A stretch of 64,000 bases of DNA. Origin: Trametes villosa. Taxonomy: Eukaryota > Basidiomycota > Agaricomycetes > Polyporales > Polyporaceae. Shown here piece by piece: positions 1 to 10,500 of the stretch (within the stretch, counting starts at the first letter, position 1; each line of letters starts with the position of its first letter). The notes under the pieces were generated by a model. It ran no database searches and had not been told where the DNA came from. It worked only from the letters and a program-made list of their open reading frames with translations. The position numbers were made by a program, and so were the translations under genes. Location of the stretch: assembly GCA_002964805.2 (NCBI GenBank), contig PUDQ02000003.1, forward strand, positions 2,604,001 through 2,668,000, given 5' to 3'.

Positions 1-398
1 ACTTAAAAGAATGCGTGCTTAACACTCGTCTGCGTATGCCCTGTAGAGGCTGGCGCCGTTGCTGACAGCGCGGGAACGCCCATGCCGCGGGAGCATCCAT
101 CGTAGGAGAACGCGCCGCGCTCTTGTGGCTCTCCTTCTCCCTCACACTGTACCCTCTCTCCTATCTGACGCTTCTCTTGCGCGCCCTGCTTTCTTACGTC
201 CTCTAGGCCACTTCCCAGCTCGTCTGTATCCCGGCGACTTCTCCTGTGTCCGTGAGTCCCTACGCCCGTTCATTTCTACGCTCATCCGGCCGTCCGCCCA
301 TCCCCCCATCCCTATCTACGCCCGCACATCAGCCCATTTGTTCGACCCTCAAAATCTTCCGTGCCCGCGCACTTCTCTTCGCTCAACGCAACGCTCCA

Positions 399-923
399 AT
401 GGAGGCGGGTAGGATCCAGCTGCAACACAAACACTATGAGGTGAGCACGAGATTTCCGATAGCATCCGCCTACTCACGATAGAACAGACCATTGCCTCGA
501 TCTTGAAAACCGGAAACAGTGCGCGCTGCAAGTTGACCCTGCACAAGGTGCAGTCGGTACGTGGCTATCAAACACTGCGTGGTAGCAGAGTTGATCTTGA
601 ACACGCTGCGACAAGGCATTCGTCGCGCTCGGTTTCTCCATCCACAAAGGCAGAGGCTCGCGCCACTCCTTCAAGCCCCCTCGCTCTCTTGGGAAAACCG
701 CGCTACGCATGCACTTGGTAAGCGCTACCTTGATCTCGGGCTCCTCGTTCGACTGACGCGACGTTCAGCACGGACATGAGATTCAACGTTATCATCAAGA
801 CAAGTTAGTGAAAGTTCTGCTATCTTGTATGCAATACTGACGTTCTCATCCTCCGGCAGTCTCAAACACGATATGTACGCGCTTTACGGATGGGATATAA
901 ACACGTTCACCCCGCCTCGCTGA
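399..923 (+). CDS. Small HicA-like-fold protein, 103 aa, five exons
   Basis: Five exons join in frame: 399-440, 488-556, 616-717, 769-803, 860-923. The introns are 47, 59, 51 and 56 nt, all GT...AG. The ATG follows a long C/T-rich stretch typical of a fungal promoter, and TGA is at 921-923. The product is basic and short. Its middle has a hydrophobic strand, a GRGS turn and a second strand (ALGFSIHKGRGSRHSF), and it ends in a YGWD-x-x-TF motif. From memory this order resembles the HicA-like domain at the end of some fungal proteins (double-stranded-RNA-binding fold; bacterial HicA is an mRNA interferase). The usual HPHP-type segment before the last helix is weak here. A standalone RNA-binding protein is inferred. 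The exon structure is well supported by phase; the family is tentative. Confidence 0.6.
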
Positions 924-1090
924 GCTACAAGCGCTCTACTATTTGGACTTAGCACACGCTCATCGAATATCATCTCATTTTGCTCCCGATTGATCCCTAT
1001 GGTCATCCACCTCCCGGGCGTGCGGGTACGAACTATAAGGTACGCGCACTTCTGCTCGATTTCCTCCCTCTGCTTCACTCCTGCGCGCGA

Positions 1091-1234
1091 ATGCATCTGT
1101 GTTACGCTCGCGCCCAGATGCATCTGCACTGCCACGGTATGCGGATGCATCTGCACCGCGCCTGGGCGCGGATGCATCTGTACTGCCATGGTATGCGGAT
1201 GCATCTGCGCCGCGCGCAGGCGCGGATGCATCTG
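1091..1234. repeat. 27-bp minisatellite, six copies of ATGCATCTG
   Basis: The 9-mer ATGCATCTG starts at 1091, 1118, 1145, 1172, 1199 and 1226, an exact 27-bp period. From the second copy the spacers alternate between a TACTGCCATGGTATGCGG type and a CACCGCGCCTGGGCGCGG type, so the higher-order unit is 54 bp. ATGCAT is palindromic. Confidence 0.85.
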
Positions 1235-2968
1235 TACTGCCCTCGGATGCGGAGGCGTGCACTGTACTCGGGTGAAACGCCCTCCCGGCCTCGCGTAGCA
1301 CCAAACAAAACTCTCAACCGCTCGTCAAGCCCTCCAGCACGTCTTCGATTCGACGCCAGAAGCCGGTCGAGAGGACGCAGCTGCGAACGGCTCGCAGCCG
1401 TCGTCGCTCTCTGCGCTGCCCATGCAGATGGCACAACCCCGCACCGCCGCTCCCTCTACGACCCTCTACGACCGTCCGGGAGGCCCCGGTTCCTGCCCCT
1501 TCGCGCACCCTACGTACTTCTCGTGCTGAGAAGAGACGGGCCCTCGCGCGCGTGCCTGGAGAACCCCGGTAAGCAGCCTCCTCCGCGCGAGACGCGTCTT
1601 GACGCACCTCGCACCTCTACAGCGCTGTGCGAGTCGCGTCCAAAAGCGGTCGTCGCGCACCGACCGCGCTCGCACAAGCTATGGCCGCCAGTCTCCGTCC
1701 CGCCCGACTCGCTCGTATCACCACCCGCTCCCGCACGCAACACCTCCGCGTTTTTGGGCGGCGGGCGCTACTTGCCTCCTCCCCTCGCGATCGCATTCGG
1801 TACGCGCTTCGTCCCTCGTCGTGCCCCGGAGCCCTTAAGCACCCCACAGACTGCCGCCACCAGATCTCGCGGCCCACACGACGCCCGAGCTCACTCCGCG
1901 CCGCCGCCCAAAGGCACGAGGTGAGTACACTACCTTCTCATGTGCCCGGGCCCGCCTGACTTGCGCCGGCTGCTCGCATGAAGAAAAGCTCGAGCTCCTC
2001 GCGCTCGACACACCTACGCCCCGGTGGGCGCGAGCATGTTGCTCGGCGCATCGTACTGACAACGACGCAGCCGCGAACAGGCTCGCGCACATCTCCCACG
2101 CGACACCGCCCCAGCGGTACTCACACCCCACGCCGGAGCAACACACCTCACGCGAACGCGCTTCTTGAGCTCGCGGCACGGGACGTACGTACCTTCCAAC
2201 CTCCTAACGTACCGGGCACCCTGCTCACATGTTTCTGTCCATCTCGTAGCCCGCCACGCGCCGTCGTCAACGTACAAACACAGAGTTCATGCGCCGCCGT
2301 CTGTACGTCCCCGGTTCCCGCTCATACGAATCTTCCGTACTCTCACTCTCCGTTCAGCTTTGGCAGGCGTGTTCGGGGACGTGAAGAGCGGCGCGGCGCG
2401 CACGGGCGAGGGGCGCGACGCCAGCAGCGGGGTGAGTACACATAGTGGGGGAGGGCGGCGGGCCCTCACCACGCACCTTCCCTCCCATCCATTCTCTTCT
2501 CTCCCGTGCTCTGCCGCCTCCACATCCCGATGCGCACTGCACGCTTGCTGCCCCCGCTTCGCTGCCGTCCGCCTGTTGCGCGCCGGTCTTGCGCGTAGGT
2601 CGCAGCCGTGGGGCTGCCGCGGCCGGTATCGCAGCTGGGTCACGGGGAGTCGAGCGTCGGAGCGTCGGTCGCCGGGACGCATTCTGTGAGTGGCTGCGCA
2701 AGACATTATAGTACATAACTAGAGCTCCTAAACTCTCACTGCTGTGTAATTCTCGCAGGAGCAAGAGCAGGAGGGTTAATGAGTGCATGTGTAGCACGGC
2801 ACAAACATCATATATTCCATGTACAGTCGATTGCTACGAAGAGTCCTTGGCGCAGGGGTCACAGCGCGTCTCAGCGTACTACTACGTCTGGCGCGTTTCA
2901 GCCGCGTGTTCGATTCCTGTAGTTAGCGTTCTTTTGTTACTCAGGAATTGGCGCGCGCCCGGTCCCGG

Positions 2969-3043
2969 ATGCATCTGTGCGCTCACCTCCGGATGCATCT
3001 AGCGCTTACGACCGGATGCATCTGCTCACCGTCAGATGCATCC
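2969..3043. repeat. Second ATGCATC cluster
   Basis: Four copies of the same core (ATGCATCTG, ATGCATCTA, ATGCATCTG, ATGCATCCG) start at 2969, 2993, 3015 and 3035, so spacing falls from 24 to 20 bp. They lie about 150 bp before the KDZ-like gene and 1.7 kb from the first cluster. Confidence 0.75.
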
Positions 3044-5574
3044 GCGTTCTGAGCAATGCTCATGATGGATACATCCGGTGAACTGAACCTACTCGAATAG
3101 GCTGCCTAAGGCGAGTACTCACTATTAGTGACATGGCGGCACCTAGGCAACACCTGCGGAGTCTCTCCTGGTCGCAACACTCTGGGAGCAGGTTGCCGTG
3201 CTCGAGACTGCACTTGCTCGGGCCCGACGCGAGGTCTCTACAAGAGAGGGTCAGCTGCAGAAGACAGACGAAGAAAATGCACGCCTGCGAAGGCTATCAA
3301 GCACGTACCGATCCCGGCTGCGTAACGAGAGCCGCAAGCTCATCCGCGCCCGCGCCGCAGCCTCGCGAGCACGGGAGGAGCTCCGCAGAAGCATGCAAGA
3401 GCGGGCCGTTCTTGCAGAGGCACAGGCAGCCGCAGAGCGCGCGCAGGCGCGGACCATTGATGACGTCGAAGCCGTGTTTGCGCGACTGCGGGATGCTAAT
3501 AAGGGCATCAGTAACGAACTCTCGACCTGTCGACGCGACTTACGAACGTGCCGGAAACGCATAGCGCGCTTCCCTGGTCAACTAGAAGCCGCAACGAAGA
3601 AGCTTCGAACGCGACCTGTGACGATGAAGTTGAAGGAACGGGGGATCTACACGCCAAGGGCGCGTGCTCTCGCGCGGCTGCTTGTTCGAGCGGGATGTGC
3701 ACAGACCAAGGTCGGCGCGCTCATGCAAACCATTGGGCGCACGTTAGGGTTTGCTATCCTCGGCAAGATGAGCGCACATACCGTGCGGAGAGTCATCTTC
3801 GAGGGCGGGTATGCCAGTGACATCCAGCTTGCATCCGAGCTCCGTGACGCCGCAAGTACGTCTCGCATCTGGCCAGCAGCTGATACTATGAGTGCTAATC
3901 AGTAATCAGGCTTCACAGCATCCGGCGACGCGACGACGAACCGGTGCGTGAATATAGAAGCCCGCCATCTGCACATTCCTCGGAAGGACGGTTCGGAGGG
4001 CGTCCATACGCGTCTGCTTGGGGTCGAGTCCTCCGCCGACCACACTAGCGAGACGCAGGTCAGCGGGTGGGTCGCGAGGCTCCAGGACCTTGTCGCATCG
4101 TTCAACAAGTCGCCCCTTGCCCGCCGCGAGGGGAAAGAAATCAGTATCGAAGACTGTGGAGTGAAGCTGGCGGGCATGGGGGGCGACCACGCTGCTGACC
4201 AAATCAAGACTCATGGGCTAGTGGCGAGCTGGAAACGGGAGATGTCATACCGCTTTCTGGCACGGAACCATCTTGGCGAGCCCGGGGAGTCTTCCGCGAG
4301 GGCACTCGAGAAGCTGATCGCGGACGCATCGGCTGCTGCAGTGGAAGCTAGTGGCGGTCTGGCTGTGTGGACGGTCCTGTCCTCCGAAGCGCAGTTGACG
4401 GCCTACATCGAACAATTCAGTGCGGCGACTACTACACTGGGGAAAGCCTTGTACGAGGCCTTACCTGCAGAAGAGAGGCGCCCCCTCGACCTGTTCCTCC
4501 GTCTCGGTTGCGCCATGCATAAAGACCTCAACAGCGTCAAGGGTGGCAACTCTGCGATGACGGCGGCTTGGGCGGATCTTGCGGCCACTCCTCCGATTCT
4601 TCTAGCAAACAAGGAGAATGCGTCAACGCTTCAGGACGTGGATCTGGAGGCACTCACTGCGGCGGCCTCGCTCTTGTCTACGGAGGACTTGACTGCTGCC
4701 GAGATCCGCGCTCTTGAGTCCTCGACTCGCGGCGGAGTGAAGCTCACCAGTCTGGCGGGGGCACTCTTCAACCACAAAGACGACAAGAAGGGTCATCACG
4801 ACACGTACGCGTTCTATTTCCGTGAAGTCGTTGGTCAGCCCCTCCGGTTCCCCGACACGAGCAATACGCGTTATGGCTCACACTGTGCAGCCGCGGCGGA
4901 GCTCCTAGTGCATCGCGCGCACTACCTTCGCTTTCTTGAGGTCGTCCGGGACCGGAAGGAGCGTCCGGGCTTCAATCATATGGAGGAGAACGTCTATCGG
5001 GGCCTGCAGGACGTCCCGACGCTCACGGAGCTGGCCGTGCTTGCTCTCTATGGACAGGTGGTCAGTCACCCGTATCTCCGGACTGCACGCGTTCAGCAGA
5101 ACGGCCTGAAGCTCGGGCCATTCCACAAGAAGCTCAAGGAGCACCTCCAGGCCCTCATCGACAACCCTGAGGTGCTCCTATCCCCGGACATGTCACACAA
5201 GACGGCTGCACTGGACGGCGAGCTATGGGAGCGCCCTGAAGTTATCTATGCGGTGCTCGCGCTCGCCCCGGAGCTCCCGCACCTCAAGAGCCTGTTAGTG
5301 GCGTTTCTGACGGGGGCCCTGCGCACCTGGGAACGCTTCACAGTCGAGTTCGCAGAGGGTAGCGCGGTCGATCTTGCTACCGAGGAGGAGCTTGACCGGG
5401 CGTACTTGCTGCCTACAAATGACCACAACGAAGGCGCACTCGGCTCGTATCGCATCTGGAGCCGCAAGTACCCCAACGCAAGTCAGGCCTATTACAACGC
5501 GTTAGCCAAGTTCTTTCAGAACGACACGGCAGCATTTCTGGAGACGGACCTTTCGAGTGAGGAGGACCAGCGGG

Positions 5575-5954
5575 TGTTACAACGGTACGATCGGATCGGA
5601 CCCGGACTCTGTTCCCGCCTCGTGTTCCCCTCATGCTTACCTCGTGTTACTGATGTGGATGGACTTCGTGCGGATACGGTGCAGCTACGTTGAGGCAGTG
5701 CCTCATGGTTACCTTATGTACAACACGAGGCTACGCCTCATGGATACGGCCCTGTTACCTACAGACTCGCCTCCCCTGATACGCGCTGTTACCTCATGGC
5801 TTGCATGTATATATGTACCAGTGGAGAGCTGAGGATGTCCCTCAGTTCGACCTAGTTATCTATCACCTTCGAACCCCAGAACTCGAGGCTCACTCCCTGC
5901 TCGTTAGACCCTTGCACCTGAACGTTACTACGACCCCTAGGTGTCGTCTTAACA
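5575..5954 (+). repeat. 5' LTR of the Ty3 element
   Basis: 380 bp, TG...CA ends (TGTTA/TAACA inverted). It holds a TATATAT box at 5808-5814 and a hairpin GAGCTGAGG/CCTCAGTTC at 5826-5848. Two further short palindromes of the GAGGCNNNGCCTC type lie near 5690-5740. The motif TGTTAC or GTTACC recurs several times in the LTR. Confidence 0.95.
5808..5814 (+). promoter_or_regulatory. TATA box of the Ty3 LTR promoter
   Basis: TATATAT, followed 36 nt later by the segment that is complementary to the primer binding site. This spacing suits transcription starting near 5841-5844. Confidence 0.6.
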
Positions 5955-5956
5955 TA

Positions 5957-5966
5957 AGGTCGAGCT
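5957..5966 (+). other. Putative self-priming PBS of the Ty3 element
   Basis: AGGTCGAGCT starts 3 nt after the 5' LTR. No tRNA 3'-end complement is visible. It is the exact reverse complement of AGCTCGACCT in the 3' LTR, and pairs with 5844-5853 of the 5' LTR with a single G-U wobble. This matches the Tf1/sushi arrangement, where the 5' end of the transcript primes its own reverse transcription. Confidence 0.55.
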
Positions 5967-6064
5967 CGTCTACCTGCCAGTCGATCTGTCTAGATCCAGA
6001 CTATCTAGCTTGAACCACCGAACGAACCGCTACCGTTGGGAACGGTAGCACAAGACGAATCAAG

Positions 6065-7588
6065 ATGGAGCCGGTACCAGGAAGGAGCCAGCATTGGGCC
6101 TTCGACCCGAACACCAACCTCGTCTACCGAACTGAAAGGCTCGTCTACCCGGACGCACAGCACGAGTGGTGGTACTTTGACCAGCTCGATAACCCGCCAT
6201 TTACCGAACCGACCTACGAAGAACTCCGAAGAGAGCTTCCCCACTACGACCAGGCGTACCAGGAACTCACAGGAAGAGAACCCTCACGACCGAGGGTAAC
6301 GCCGAACCCGATCCCAGTTGAACAACTTGCGAACACACTCGCGCAAGTCCAGTTGACACCCAGAGAACCCGAAGCCGATTCAGGAAGCAGTTCCTCAGCA
6401 AGTGGATCCAGGAGATCTACGACGAGCACGACCGCATCCGTGACACCGAACCCGCCAATCCGGATCCACGACCCCACCGATCCCGAGAACACCCCGACTA
6501 TTGCTCACGTTGAGCCAGAACCCGAACAAGAACGCGAACCTGAACCCGAGCCTGAACCCGAACCCGAAGACCCGCAACCAGCAGCAGCCATGGCGGATAA
6601 CAACAACCATGCGAACCAACCGAGGCTGAAGATGCCCCCGGAGTTCACCGGAGAACGAGGAGAAGTCAAGGGATGGCTCCAGAAGTGCTCCCTCTACTTC
6701 ACGTTCAACAAGACCCAATTTCCCGACGATGAGAAGAAGGTCATCTTCGCGCTCATGCTCATGACCGATGGGAACGCCGGATCATGGGCAGTCGACTTCA
6801 TCAATCAAGCCCAAGCCCAAGGACAGGCGGCAGCAGCTCAAGGACAGGCCGCAGAACCGAACCCACCGAACTATGGCACCTGGACAGGATTCTGCGACTC
6901 CATCCGCGAGTCCTTCGAAGACATCGATGACGCTGCCAGTGCCAGAGTCCTCCTTCAAAACCTCGATCAAGGGAAGAAGAGCGTCGAAGAGTACATTGTC
7001 GACTTCAAGAACATCATCTCTCGATGCGGAATCACTCAATATGAAGTCATCGCCAACTTCTTCTATCAGGGACTCGACCGCGGACTCCGCAGAAGTATAT
7101 TCAACCAGGCAACGTTGCCCACTACCGCCGCAGACCTATACAAGACCGCGGCTCGATTCGAACAGCAGCGGCTCCTGGGAAGGAGCTACGACCAAGGAGG
7201 ACAGAACCACAAGAAGGACAAGTTTGTTCCACGTCGCTTCCACCATGGACCCTCGAAGGAGAAGGACCCCGACGCGATGGACGTGGACCGGATGACTGCC
7301 GAAGAACGCGACAAGCACTACAAGGAAGGAAGATGCTTCACCTGTCACGAGATTGGACATCTCTTGAGGAACTGTCCCACAAGGAAGGGCAAAGGAAGAA
7401 CACCCTACAAGAGGAACCGCGTCGTGGAAGCTGAAGAAGAAAACAAGGAAGATACGGACAACGAAGAACCTTCCACCCCCGCCGGCACCAGAACTCTCTT
7501 CACAAACAGGATGCGTACCATCCTTGAAGGAATGAGTGCGGAGGATAGGATGGAGGCGGCAAAGGAGATTATCGAAGGGGGTTTTTGA
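6065..7588 (+). CDS. gag: Gag of the Ty3 chromovirus, 507 aa
   Basis: Structural protein that packages the element RNA in cytoplasmic particles. The N-terminal part (about 1-90) is Trp/Tyr-rich. Next come a Ser/Thr linker and an acidic EPEPE run near residues 155-170. A retrotransposon-gag capsid region spans about 195-390, with the PPEFTGERGEVKGWLQKC opening and the EEYIVDFKN block. The C-terminus is basic with one CCHC zinc knuckle, CFTCHEIGHLLRNC, at about 425. The start is the first ATG after the leader. An internal Met (MADNNN, about residue 176) could begin a shorter Gag. The TGA stop overlaps the slippery site used for Pol. Confidence 0.93.
   Translation: MEPVPGRSQHWAFDPNTNLVYRTERLVYPDAQHEWWYFDQLDNPPFTEPTYEELRRELPHYDQAYQELTGREPSRPRVTPNPIPVEQLANTLAQVQLTPREPEADSGSSSSASGSRRSTTSTTASVTPNPPIRIHDPTDPENTPTIAHVEPEPEQEREPEPEPEPEPEDPQPAAAMADNNNHANQPRLKMPPEFTGERGEVKGWLQKCSLYFTFNKTQFPDDEKKVIFALMLMTDGNAGSWAVDFINQAQAQGQAAAAQGQAAEPNPPNYGTWTGFCDSIRESFEDIDDAASARVLLQNLDQGKKSVEEYIVDFKNIISRCGITQYEVIANFFYQGLDRGLRRSIFNQATLPTTAADLYKTAARFEQQRLLGRSYDQGGQNHKKDKFVPRRFHHGPSKEKDPDAMDVDRMTAEERDKHYKEGRCFTCHEIGHLLRNCPTRKGKGRTPYKRNRVVEAEEENKEDTDNEEPSTPAGTRTLFTNRMRTILEGMSAEDRMEAAKEIIEGGF
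7579..7585 (+). other. -1 frameshift heptamer at the gag stop
   Basis: In the gag frame the bases read G GGT TTT then TGA, a perfect X XXY YYZ slippery site with the stop as the next codon. A -1 slip continues as TTG AAC in the pol frame, which opens exactly here. Six nt downstream is a stem CGTGGC (7592-7597) / GCCACG (7614-7619), followed at once by a second hairpin GCACG (7619-7623) / CGTGC (7630-7634). Slip site, spacer and stem all fit programmed frameshifting. Confidence 0.75.
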
Positions 7589-10500
7589 ACTCGTGGCGCG
7601 CCCCGACGTCGCAGCCACGCACGCAGGTCCGTGCAGTGATCATGGCTAATTTATCAAAGCAATCTATGCGGATTCCCATCGCCATAACCACGGACCGAAC
7701 CGTCGAAGCCAATGCCCTCATCGACACAGGAGCACAAGACTCCTTCATCGACTACCGATACGCAACGAAGAAGAAGTTCAAGACTCAGGAACTACAGAAC
7801 CCTATCCAAGTCCGCAATGCAGACGGCACTGCAAATCAACAAGGAACCATTCGGAAATACGTGGTACTGGAAATCGAAGCCGGGGGACATCAACATCTAG
7901 TCCGCTTCCTCATCACGTCACTAGGAAAAGAGGCCATCATCCTAGGACTACCATGGTTGCAGCGCGTCAACGCCGAAATCGACTTCAACAAAGGGACGCT
8001 CCGGGTGGATCCAGCCCGAGTAAACCTCACAATAGCAGAAGCGATCCGGACCAGATACCTCCCAGGACAGGACAAGTTTACCGGTCGACCAATTCGAAAC
8101 GCGACAATAACCAATGAACCAAGCAAGAACCCGCCACCACCGGAAGAAAAGGTCTTCGCGGAATTACCACCACTACGGGAACCAGACGATCAACCCTACG
8201 ACACGGACCTCGTCATCTCGTACATTTCCAGACAACCAGGACATGTCACCGAGTGGCACGGTGACCTCCCTAAACAGGGGGACGCACTCACGCAAGAACA
8301 ACCAGACGAAGAAGGAGAACGAAGGAACCGACGAGGCCCCACCATCGGAAGAATTCACGTAGCACCACACGGAACCCGATTCAACTACTCCATGAACCTA
8401 TGGATCCGAGCCAAGATCAACCCAGCCATGGCCATGGCACAGCAAGCGCACGACAAGACCCAGCATGAGATCCCTACGCCATATCAAGATTATGCATCAG
8501 TCTTCGAGAAGAAAGCGGCAGAACGATTCCCGTCCTCGCGTCCCTGGGACCACGCTATCGACCTCAAACCGGACTTTGTGCCAAAGGACTTCAAGCCATA
8601 CCGACTCTCACCCCAGGAACAGAAGGCAGCCGACGACTTCATCGACGAGAACCTACGCAAGGGCTACATCCGAGAATCCAAGTCCCCAATGGCATCACCA
8701 CTATTCTTCGTAGGAAAGAAGGACGGATCTCTTCGACCATGTCAAGACTACCGATATCTCAACGAAGGAACTATCAAGAACGCCTACCCGCTACCCCTGG
8801 TATCTGAGCTAGTTGACAAGCTCCAAGGGGCGAAGATCTTCTCGAAACTGGATCTGCGATCAGGATACAACAACGTACGAATCAAGGATGGAGACCAATG
8901 GAAGGCGGCCTTCAAATCACATCGAGGACTATTCGAACCGATGGTCATGTTCTTCGGCCTGTGCAACTCTCCAGCCACGTTCCAAGCCATGATGAACGCA
9001 CTCTTCAAGGACATGATCGACGAAGGATGGCTCGTCATCTACATGGACGACATCCTTATATTCTCCAGAGACAAGGAAGAACATGAAGCCCGAACACGAC
9101 GTGTCCTCGAACGACTACGAGACAACGACCTGTACCTCAAGCTAGACAAGTGCATCTTCGACGCCCCGGAAGTGGAATACCTCGGCATGATCATCCGCGA
9201 AAATCACGTCGCCATGGACCTAGTGAAACTCAAGGGGATACAAGACTGGAAGGAACCCTCGGACGTCAAAGGAGTCCGATCATTCCTAGGCTTCGGCAAT
9301 TTCTACCGACGCTTCATCGACCACTTCGCAGAAATAGCGCGACCACTACACGACCTAACCCGTAAAGACAAGAAATGGGAATGGTCCGCAGCGTGCCAAC
9401 AAGCGTTCGATGAACTGAAGAAGCGCTTCACATCCGCCCCCGTCCTACTCATGCCAGACAGCGCTCAACCGTTCTATGTCGAATCTGACGCCTCCGACTT
9501 CGCATCGGGAGCGGTACTACGACAACGAGACCTCAACGGAGACCTCCACCCCTGCGCGTACCTCTCGAAAGGGTTCTCCGAAGCAGAACGAAACTACGAA
9601 ATCTACGACAGGGAACTCCTAGGCATCGTACGCGCCCTACAGGAGTGGAGGCACTATCTGCTCGGAGCGCCCCATCCAGTCACCATCCTCTCTGACCACA
9701 AGAACCTGACATACTATCGACAAGCACAACGACTCAACCGACGACAAGCACGATGGCTCCTCTTTCTATCAGAATTCGACATTCATCTTGAACACGTACC
9801 CGGGAAGAACATGATACAATCCGACACCCTATCGCGAAGACACGACCTCGCACCCGACAAAACCAAGGACAACACAGACAAGGTCATGCTTCCTGACCAC
9901 CTATTTCTACGCCTCGTCGACACCGAACTCTCCACCCGGTTCAAGGAATTCGCCACCAAGGATCGAGTCTTCCAAACTATCCACCAAGCCCTGGCGACAG
10001 GAACAATCCCTCCCATCAAGTCAGCACTATCGGATTGGAGGGAAGAAGACGGCTGTATTTTCTTCAAGAACCGATGCTACGTACCAGCCGATGAACAACT
10101 ACGAAAAGACCTGATCAGACAACACCACGACACACCGGCTATGGGACACCCGGGCAAATTCAAGACCCTCGAGTTACTGCGACGAACATACTGGTGGCCA
10201 GGAATGCACACTATGGTATCAAGATTCGTGGAAGGATGCGCCGAATGCCAACAGAACAAGATCAACACGCACCCGACGGTACCCCCACTGCAGCCAATCC
10301 CAGCGACCGGTGTCACCCGCCCTTGGCAGCAGATGACCATCGACGTCATCACGGACCTCCCTGACTCCGACGGAAAGGATTCTGTCATGACCATGGTAGA
10401 TCATGGCCTTACGAAGGGGGCAATCTTCGCAACATGCAACAAAACCATCGACGCCGAAGGAACCGCACGAATTATCTATGTCAACGTCTACCGACGATTC

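Larger units (their letters stand above)
924..3146. other. GC-rich stretch with exon-like pieces, no recognised gene
   Basis: No protein family is recognised. Several segments look coding and end at good donors. One frame runs from a TAG acceptor at about 1300 to a TGA near 1530. Another opens with an ATG at 1681 and reaches a GTGAGT donor at about 1920. A third follows an AG at about 1988. Further GTGAGT donors sit near 2432 and 2688. They could be exons of one rapidly evolving plus-strand gene, but phases were not resolved and Arg/Pro/Ser-rich frames arise easily at this GC content. Confidence 0.25.

Noticed and set aside
980..1924. 314-codon plus-strand frame
   Set aside because: Runs through the minisatellite and is Arg/Pro/Ser-rich in all frames; a product of GC content and missing stops.
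2835..2925. tRNA-like segment (GGCGCAGGGGTCA ... GTTCGATTCC)
   Set aside because: A- and B-box-like words are present, but the T-arm does not pair and no acceptor stem could be drawn.
5575..5693. C-terminal extension of the KDZ-like protein into the LTR
   Set aside because: Created by the insertion; the same residues are encoded in the 3' LTR at 12699-12817.
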